Of a stretch of 12,695 nt of DNA, positions 7,601 to 12,695 are shown piece after piece (within the stretch, counting starts at the first letter, position 1; the number at the start of each line of letters is the position of its first letter). The position numbers were made by a program, and so were the translations under genes. The DNA lies in the NCBI GenBank assembly GCA_020719105.1, contig DYQV01000035.1, forward strand, positions 1 through 12,695, read 5' to 3'. This DNA is from Rikenella microfusus (GTDB taxonomy: Bacteria; Bacteroidota; Bacteroidia; Bacteroidales; SZUA-534). The notes beneath the pieces were generated by a model. It saw only the letters and a program-made list of their open reading frames with translations, was not told where the DNA came from and made no database searches.

Positions 7601-10600
7601 TAAGCTCTATTTTAATTTGGGTAATGTATCGGAAGACATTTTAAAAGACGGAAGAAAAAGTTATGAAAATGGACTCCCAACAAACAACCCTCCGTTGGAA
7701 ACTGAATATTATACCACCCAATGGGGTCGGGTACCGGCTGTTCAGGCACTAACTACTGATTTTGTAAACGACCCGGCACTACGACCCTTGCAGGATGTTG
7801 GATTCGATGGATTGAGCGGTACTATACTTGATGGAACCGGTAAATCGGCAGAACAGAACCAGTTCTCCAATTTTCTTTCAACCATGGAAAGCAAAGTAAC
7901 GAATCCTGACGCTTTAGCTTCTATTCGAAAGGATCCCTCAGCCGACGATTATCATTACTTTAGGGGTGGCGATTATGATGATCAGGAGCTGGGTATTTTG
8001 GAGCGATACAAAGAATACAGCAATTCCGAAGGCAATACTCCGGTAAGCGAAAATACCAACGAAAACTACAATACCGTTGGGCAATCGAGCCCCGATGTGG
8101 AAGATATAAACAGTGACTTTACTTTAAGTGAAAATGAAGCCTATTATCAGTATGAAATTGATTTGAAAAAAGAAAATATGGAGGCGGGTTCCATTCATAT
8201 TACCGATATTCAAACAGCCACGGTTACTTTAAAAAATGGGGATACGAAGCAGGTAAACTGGTATCAGTTTAAAGTTCCTATAAGTAACCCCAACCAACGG
8301 ATTGGTGCCATTCAGGATTTTAAATCCATCCGGTTTATGCGCATGTTTATGAAAGGTTGGGAAAGCAGCATCGTGTTGCGCTTTGCCAAGCTGGAACTGG
8401 TGCGCAGCGAATGGAGAAAATACGATTACACACTATCCGAAGGAGGGGAAGCTATTGGTGGCGACCAAATCAACGACCCAAACGATGTTCCCTTTAGTAT
8501 TTCATCGGTTAATATTGAAGAGAATGGAAGCCGTAAACCTGTAAATTACGTGTTGCCTCCCGGTGTCGATAGGCAACAAGATCCATCTAATCCTCAATTA
8601 AATAAATTGAACGAGCAATCAATGGCCCTTAAAGTATCTAATCTGGAAGATGGATATGCCAAAGCAGTTTACAAAACGCTGAACATGGACATGCGCGATT
8701 ATAAGCACCTCCAAATGTACATTCACTCCGAAACCATGTTTGAAGAGGATCCGATTGATGATTATGATGTTTCGTGCTTTGTGCGATTGGGTTCCGATTT
8801 TACCGATAATTATTACGAATACGAAGTTCCGCTTAAGGTAACGCCACCTTGGGTAACCAGCAAGTATTCCGAAGGGGATGCTGAAATTGTTTGGCCTAAA
8901 GAGAACAACCTGGATATTGATTTTGAAACCTTGGTAGCCGCTAAGCTTGCTAGAAATGAAGCCATGCGGAAAGCAAACTCAGAGCTTTCCTATATTGATG
9001 AATTTACTTATTATAACGGCAGCCAGCGAATCATTGTAAAAGGTAACCCAAACATTGCTCAGGTAAAAACATTTATGATTGGGGTGCGGAATCCAAAAGC
9101 AAGATACAACCAAAATACGGACGATGGCCAACCCAAATCGGCTGAGATATGGGTAAATGAGTTGCGATTGACCGATTTTAACGAAAAAGGCGGTTGGGCT
9201 GCTACCGGAAGAGTTACCGCCCGCTTGGCCGATTTTGGTACCCTATCGGTTGCCGGGAGTACTACTCAACCCGGTTTTGGAAGCATTGAGCAAAGTGGAC
9301 AGGAACGGGCAAAAGAAGAAACCAACCAGATTGACTTAGCTACCAACCTCGATTTAGGAAAATTCTTTCCAAAAGAGGCCAACTTACGGGTTCCCCTATT
9401 TATGGGATATTCACGCATTGCAATAAACCCTGAATACAACCCGCTCGATCAGGATGTTAAAATGGAAACCACCCTAAATGATCCCAGCTTAAGTGAGGCT
9501 GAAAAAGAATCGTTGGTCAAGCAAGTACAAGACATAACCGAACGTAAAAGTCTTAATTTTACCAATGTGGGAATCGGACAATCAGGAAAAGGTAAACCCC
9601 GTTTTTATTCCCCTTCCAATTTAAGCGCATCTTATGCTTACAACGAATTGGCACATCACGATGTGGGTATTGACCATAACTCTATAAAGACTTACAATGC
9701 CTCTTTAAATTATGTATTTAACAACCAGCCTAAAAATTATGAACCCTTTAAAAAGAGTAAGCTTCTAAAAAAGAAAGCATTACGATTGATTGGCGATTTC
9801 AATTTTTATCTGGCGCCCCAGCAGTTATCGTTCCAAACAAGCATGGATAGGCGTTACAGCGAAACATTGCTGAGGAATCTGAATAATCCGGAACAGATTT
9901 TTACTCCTACTTACGATAAAAACTTCTATTGGAAACGAAAATTTGATATGAAGTATAACTTCTCCAAAGGATTGAAATTTACCTTTGCTACCAATACCAA
10001 TGCCATTATTATTGAACCTGAAGGTGAAGTGAATAAGGAAAGTAAAGACAGTTACCAGATATACAAAGAAACGGTTTGGAATTCCATTCAAAATTATGGC
10101 ACCCCCAACGCCTACAATCAAGCGTTTGATGCTTCCTATACCATCCCCATCAATAAAATACCTTTGCTCGATTTTATTTCGTCGAATGCCCGGTATGCTG
10201 CTACTTATGAATGGCTGTTGGCTCCAACCATGCGAAAGGATACATCGTTGAATTTGAATATGGGAAATAATATAAAAAACAACCAACAGATTACGCTTAA
10301 TGCGCAGTTAAACATGGATAATTTATACAATAAAATAAGCTTTATTGAGAAAACAAATAAAAAATACAAGCAAACAAAAGCACAACGAAACAAACCAAAA
10401 TTTGAAGAAGTATCCTATATTCAAAAAGAGGTGAATTTTAAAGCCGGAACCGCCAAAAGGATAAACCATGCGTTGGGAACTGAAGAAGACATTAAACTTA
10501 CGGTAAAATCAGTAAATGGTAAAGAACTAAAAGCCGACTTTGATATTATAAATGAAAACCGAATTGAAGTTACTTTGGCCGAAGCTGCCGATTCGGCAAG

Positions 10601-12008
10601 CATTGAAGTAAAAGGTAAAAAACAGATAAACGATAATTGGGTGATTATTGGATTGGAAAAAACCCTGCTCTTAGTAACCGGCTTTAAGCAGTTTTCGGGA
10701 ACCCTAACCCAAACGCAGGGAACCTTTATGAGCGGCTATAAGCCCAATCACCAATTTGGTGAATTAGCCACAAACCCGGGTTTGCCATTTATTTTTGGGT
10801 GGCAAGATACTGCCTTTGCCCGCACCACAGCATTGAAAGGCGACTTAATTGACTCCACCCGTTGGGTAAGCCCTTATACCATGACCAACAATGTTACCTA
10901 TAGCTTTAAATCAACCTATCAGCCCTTTAAAGAATTACGCATTGATTTTGGTGGCCAGCAGAGCCAAACACATATAAATTCAGAATATTATTATATCGAA
11001 AACAATTCGGTTAATACTGATAACCGAAAGGAATCAGGTACTTACAATATAAATATTTGGATGCTGAATTCTGCTTTTGCCAACAAGCCCGATAGTGCAA
11101 ATCAGGTTTCGGAAGCTTTTGAGCAATACAAAACCAATTTAAGTATTATTGCCTGGCGCTTAGCAGGGGAGCGCTCTATGAAAGACCCCACCTACCATCC
11201 AACCTCCGATTCGGTAAATATGCCCACGGGGTATAGCAGTCAAAACCCGGAGGTGGCTATACCAGCTTTTCTTTCGTCGTATGGCGGATTCTCCGCTACA
11301 TCGGTAGCCCTAAATTTTAGGAGCTTATATTTTTTACGTCCTACCTGGCGCATTAAATACGATGGCTTGACAAACATCGATTTTCTTGCAAAATATTTTA
11401 AAACTATCTCTTTATCGCACGGATACACGGCTCTCTTCTCAGTAGGAAGTTTTTCTTCTACCTTAAATTGGGATTATTTTAACCTTTCCGACACCTCCTC
11501 GTTATTTCAACCAAAATACGACATTTCAAGTTTTACCGCGAGTGAGCAATTTATTCCGTTATTTGGAATTGATGTTACCTGGAAAAACAACATGCTTACC
11601 AAATTTGAATACAAGAAAACCCGGAACCTAACTATGAGCTTATCGAATAACCAAATGGCAGAAGTTTATACCTGGGAATATACTATTGGCACCGGTTACC
11701 GGTTCGACAAACTGAAATTAAAGATAAAAACACCCGGTGGAGCAACAAAACCACTTGAAAGTGACTTAAATGTTAGGGGCGATATTTCCATCCGCGATAA
11801 CTTAACGATGATACACGATCTGAATCAGGGTACCAATCAGGTTACGCAAGGTCAAAAAGTAATTACTACCAAAATTACAGCCGATTATCAGTTAAGTGAG
11901 AAACTTATGCTTACTGCTTATTACGACCGTTTAGTTACAACGCCCAAAGTTGGGTCGTTCAAACAATCAGTAACCGAGTTTGGCTTTAAATTCCAGTTTA
12001 CCCTGTAA
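4623..12008 (+). CDS. sprA: Type IX secretion system outer-membrane translocon SprA (Sov)
   Basis: SprA (called Sov in Porphyromonas gingivalis) forms the giant single-chain outer-membrane beta-barrel through which folded T9SS cargo leaves the periplasm. The 2461-residue product matches the usual length of about 2400-2500. It starts with a signal peptide (KHLFLLITFSLFCIGIP then GWSQ, cleaved near residue 24). Recognisable landmarks are the N-terminal conserved region (about 50-450), FIDDFEGS (822-829), EIWVNELRLTDF (1508-1519), and many barrel strands through to a final aromatic strand ending FGFKFQFTL. The start is a TTG: the frame has no ATG between the stop at 4602-4604 and this codon, and the first in-frame ATG is at residue 54, beyond the signal peptide. 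No Shine-Dalgarno site precedes it. The 18-base gap after ruvA suggests translation from a shared transcript. The reading frame is unbroken over 7.4 kb. The cargo-type gene at the left edge would be a natural client. Confidence 0.95.
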   Translation: MKHLFLLITFSLFCIGIPFIGWSQSIGDSATNPYQIQPQSTLPFQPNQRSSNIDMKTPENIVTEVEYDETTNQYILHKKVGAVDIATPYTMSFEEYLDYDVQKKLKGYWRERYKSETFEHQSSIIPKINVGSEAFETIFGSNTIDIKPNGSASLKFGIKMTNNENPNQPVELRKNTTFDFKEEIQMSVVGKIGENLEMKVSYDTESQFDFDNTMNLRYQGKEDDILQKVEAGDVSMPMTTSLITGSQSLFGLLTELKFGNLYVTSIFSQQQGETKTITVEGGAQKSTYDISAVNYDKNRHFFLAHNFRTNYDKAMENAPLINSGIVINKIEVWVTNTKKETTTARNIAAFVDLGEEMKEVTYYGENETVILDNTLEYGRKQTPDNNSNSLYEELTSAANSQLRNINDLSRILFDWGYQGGKQYEKVEFARKLATNEYTVDEKLGYISLNSSLNSDEVLAVAYEYTLNGETYKVGEFSQDGVQHPNVLFLKLLKGTNFNPILPNWKLMLKNIYAIGAYQVSKEDFKFEVEYYDDNTGTRILNIPDKNKVLTDSMRNEKFLRHLGLDNYNSAGNYVASGDGVFDFSEGLTIIAASGRIIFPVLEPFGRYMNRLIPDKALASKLTFRELYDSTQYKAEQITSKNKFYLTGNYKSSGGSEIFLNSFNIPEGSVKVMAGGIVLQPNVDYSVDYNLGRVKILNDSYLASGTPIKISLESNSMFSIQSKTLMGSHFEYRFSNDFNLGGTIMNLTERPLTEKVNMGEEPISNTIWGLNGSYRTDVPILTRAIDLLPFLETKEMSSVTTEGEFAQLIPGHNKAIGKEGNAFIDDFEGSESSIDLKNKVGWSLSSIPQGQPLLFPEASDYNNLTSGYNRAKLAWYQIDPLFFRSGSPVSEEQQSHLQVYRPDEQEIFPNKFAANGIPTEISTLDLAFYPDERGPYNFDAAGINSDGKLELPEERWGGIMRELTTKDFESQNVEYIMFWMMDPFVEEDSLNNGGKLYFNLGNVSEDILKDGRKSYENGLPTNNPPLETEYYTTQWGRVPAVQALTTDFVNDPALRPLQDVGFDGLSGTILDGTGKSAEQNQFSNFLSTMESKVTNPDALASIRKDPSADDYHYFRGGDYDDQELGILERYKEYSNSEGNTPVSENTNENYNTVGQSSPDVEDINSDFTLSENEAYYQYEIDLKKENMEAGSIHITDIQTATVTLKNGDTKQVNWYQFKVPISNPNQRIGAIQDFKSIRFMRMFMKGWESSIVLRFAKLELVRSEWRKYDYTLSEGGEAIGGDQINDPNDVPFSISSVNIEENGSRKPVNYVLPPGVDRQQDPSNPQLNKLNEQSMALKVSNLEDGYAKAVYKTLNMDMRDYKHLQMYIHSETMFEEDPIDDYDVSCFVRLGSDFTDNYYEYEVPLKVTPPWVTSKYSEGDAEIVWPKENNLDIDFETLVAAKLARNEAMRKANSELSYIDEFTYYNGSQRIIVKGNPNIAQVKTFMIGVRNPKARYNQNTDDGQPKSAEIWVNELRLTDFNEKGGWAATGRVTARLADFGTLSVAGSTTQPGFGSIEQSGQERAKEETNQIDLATNLDLGKFFPKEANLRVPLFMGYSRIAINPEYNPLDQDVKMETTLNDPSLSEAEKESLVKQVQDITERKSLNFTNVGIGQSGKGKPRFYSPSNLSASYAYNELAHHDVGIDHNSIKTYNASLNYVFNNQPKNYEPFKKSKLLKKKALRLIGDFNFYLAPQQLSFQTSMDRRYSETLLRNLNNPEQIFTPTYDKNFYWKRKFDMKYNFSKGLKFTFATNTNAIIIEPEGEVNKESKDSYQIYKETVWNSIQNYGTPNAYNQAFDASYTIPINKIPLLDFISSNARYAATYEWLLAPTMRKDTSLNLNMGNNIKNNQQITLNAQLNMDNLYNKISFIEKTNKKYKQTKAQRNKPKFEEVSYIQKEVNFKAGTAKRINHALGTEEDIKLTVKSVNGKELKADFDIINENRIEVTLAEAADSASIEVKGKKQINDNWVIIGLEKTLLLVTGFKQFSGTLTQTQGTFMSGYKPNHQFGELATNPGLPFIFGWQDTAFARTTALKGDLIDSTRWVSPYTMTNNVTYSFKSTYQPFKELRIDFGGQQSQTHINSEYYYIENNSVNTDNRKESGTYNINIWMLNSAFANKPDSANQVSEAFEQYKTNLSIIAWRLAGERSMKDPTYHPTSDSVNMPTGYSSQNPEVAIPAFLSSYGGFSATSVALNFRSLYFLRPTWRIKYDGLTNIDFLAKYFKTISLSHGYTALFSVGSFSSTLNWDYFNLSDTSSLFQPKYDISSFTASEQFIPLFGIDVTWKNNMLTKFEYKKTRNLTMSLSNNQMAEVYTWEYTIGTGYRFDKLKLKIKTPGGATKPLESDLNVRGDISIRDNLTMIHDLNQGTNQVTQGQKVITTKITADYQLSEKLMLTAYYDRLVTTPKVGSFKQSVTEFGFKFQFTL

Positions 12009-12014
12009 TCATCG

Positions 12015-12037
12015 TGTTGTAAAACAATCCTTTTTTT
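12015..12037 (+). terminator. Possible weak terminator after sprA
   Basis: GTTGT (12015-12019) can pair with ACAAT (12023-12027) around a 3-base loop, with one G-T wobble, and a run of seven T follows at 12031-12037. The stem is short and AT-rich, so it may be chance. If it works, it would partly separate sprA from gcvH, which has its own -7 box just downstream. Confidence 0.3.
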
Positions 12038-12080
12038 CTGCTAATCTGTCAACAGTTAATTCCTTTTTCCAAAAAAAGAG

Positions 12081-12088
12081 TAATTTTG
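12081..12088 (+). promoter_or_regulatory. -7 promoter box of gcvH
   Basis: TAATTTTG fits the TAnnTTTG element and ends 39 bases before the gcvH ATG. No clear TTTG -33 box is seen about 20 bases upstream, where the sequence is TTAATT-like. Position within the 119-base gap between sprA and gcvH supports it as the gcvH promoter. Confidence 0.5.
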
Positions 12089-12127
12089 CACCATCATACA
12101 ATCGTCACACATAAAAAACTTACATAG

Positions 12128-12505
12128 ATGAATGTTCCAGCTAATTTAAAATACACCGAAGATCACGAGTGGATTCGGGTTGAAGGCAATGAAGCTTTTA
12201 TTGGTATTACTGAATATGCCCAGCAGCAATTGGGCGATATAGTATTTGTTGAAATTGAAACCATTGGCGAAACATTAGCCATGGGTGATACTTTTGGTAC
12301 TATTGAAGCAGTAAAAACCGTTTCTGATTTATTTTTACCTATTAGTGGTGAAATAGTAGAGCTTAACCCAAAATTGGAATCGGCTCCTGAGTTGATTAAT
12401 AAGGATCCTTACGGAGAGGGCTGGATGATAAGAATCAAAATAGCTGATGCCAATGAACTTAATAATTTGCTGTCGGCTGATGCTTACAAAGAAACTATTG
12501 GGTAA
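12128..12505 (+). CDS. gcvH: Glycine cleavage system H protein
   Basis: GcvH is the small lipoylated carrier that shuttles the aminomethyl group between the P, T and L proteins of the glycine cleavage complex in the cytoplasm. The 125-residue product has the typical N-terminus (LKYTEDHEWIRVEG), the strand GITEYAQQQLGDIVFVE, and the lipoyl site TIEAVKTVSDL with the modified lysine at residue 63. The conserved C-terminal NKDPYGEGWMIRIK follows. Length and motifs are those of the full family, so nothing appears missing. It starts with ATG at 12128 after an A-rich leader without a Shine-Dalgarno site. gcvP and gcvT are not in the window. Its position after sprA appears to be a conserved neighbourhood rather than a functional link. 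Confidence 0.96.
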   Translation: MNVPANLKYTEDHEWIRVEGNEAFIGITEYAQQQLGDIVFVEIETIGETLAMGDTFGTIEAVKTVSDLFLPISGEIVELNPKLESAPELINKDPYGEGWMIRIKIADANELNNLLSADAYKETIG

Positions 12506-12517
12506 GAACTCCTTACC
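12501..12517 (+). other. Short hairpin spanning the gcvH stop codon
   Basis: GGTAAG (12501-12506) pairs perfectly with CTTACC (12512-12517) around the loop AACTC. The 5' arm contains the TAA stop. An A-rich rather than T-rich stretch follows, so this is not a standard terminator on this strand. It could protect the 3' end of the message or be chance. Confidence 0.35.
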
Positions 12518-12527
12518 GATAAAAAAG

Positions 12528-12695
12528 GAAGGTGTCTAAAAAGTTGAAAAACAGAAACCGCAAATGTGGCTGAGATTTTTCGCAAAGACTGCAAAGTTTT
12601 ACCTAAGTTGAGCGATTTTTCGCTGCGCTCAAATCGCTCAATTTTGGTTTTAGTTATCAAAATTTTAAACTTGGTTTTCTCTGTGTTTACTTTGT
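12528..12695. repeat. Probable left part of a dispersed intergenic repeat (runs off the window)
   Basis: No gene or long open frame is visible from the gcvH stop to the right edge. The stretch starts with an A/G-rich segment (AGGTGTCTAAAAAG around 12530) and has degenerate words CGCAAAT, CGCAAAG and TGCAAAG at 12559-12596. The hairpin follows, and then on the other side come words of the opposite sense (TTTTCTCTGTG, ACTTTG) up to the edge. Stretches built of CGCAAAG and CTCTGTGT/CTTTGTG words around a central palindrome are, to my recollection, frequent noncoding repeats in Bacteroidota genomes. Copy number cannot be tested here. Confidence 0.5.
12605..12645. repeat. Inverted repeat / hairpin downstream of gcvH
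   Basis: TTGAGCGATTT (12608-12618) and AAATCGCTCAA (12631-12641) are perfect 11-bp inverted copies separated by 12 bases. A G-T pair and two A-T pairs extend the stem to 14 pairs (12605-12618 with 12631-12644), and the 3' arm runs into TTTT at 12642-12645, so it could also terminate gcvH transcripts. The loop contains CGCTC (12626-12630), which could pair instead with GAGCG at 12610-12614, giving a second, mutually exclusive fold. Confidence 0.75.

Noticed and set aside
9825..10286. 153-residue reverse-strand open frame within sprA
   Set aside because: It is fully contained opposite sprA, and its composition (many Ile, Phe, Gly) is what antisense reading of beta-barrel codons gives. No promoter or domain is evident.

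Overview
The window reads as chromosomal DNA of a Bacteroidota bacterium. The evidence is a Por/type IX secretion (T9SS) C-terminal sorting domain, the T9SS translocon gene sprA, promoters of the Bacteroidota TTTG/TAnnTTTG type, A-rich leaders mostly without Shine-Dalgarno sites, and a moderately AT-rich base composition. I cannot assign a family or genus from sequence alone. All recognised genes lie on the + strand and are tightly packed.

Left part (1-3880): the 3' end of a gene for a large secreted or surface protein, with Fn3-like and Ig/PKD-like modules and a type A T9SS sorting domain. It is followed after 15 bases by an outer-membrane beta-barrel protein with an uncharacterised N-terminal domain. 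After a 62-base gap with its own good promoter comes an exported caspase-family (C14) protein with an Ig-like domain and an apparently intact His/Cys dyad. A strong rho-independent terminator closes this block at 3898-3930. These three envelope proteins are the least understood part of the window.

Right part (3931-12505): ruvA (Holliday-junction DNA-binding subunit), then after 18 bases sprA (T9SS outer-membrane translocon, 2461 residues, TTG start), then after 119 bases gcvH (glycine cleavage H protein) with its own -7 box. ruvA and sprA look co-transcribed. As I recall, the ruvA-sprA-gcvH order recurs in other Bacteroidota. SprA is the pore through which proteins like the one at the left edge would leave the cell, so the window holds both a T9SS cargo and the T9SS translocon.

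Right edge (12506-12695): no gene. It holds a perfect 11-bp inverted repeat around a 12-base loop, flanked by degenerate CGCAAAG-type words, and looks like part of a dispersed intergenic repeat that runs off the window. I found no tRNA, rRNA, CRISPR array, insertion sequence or prophage gene. Most of the window is ordinary core genome. The items most worth following up are the exported caspase with its two neighbours and the right-edge repeat.
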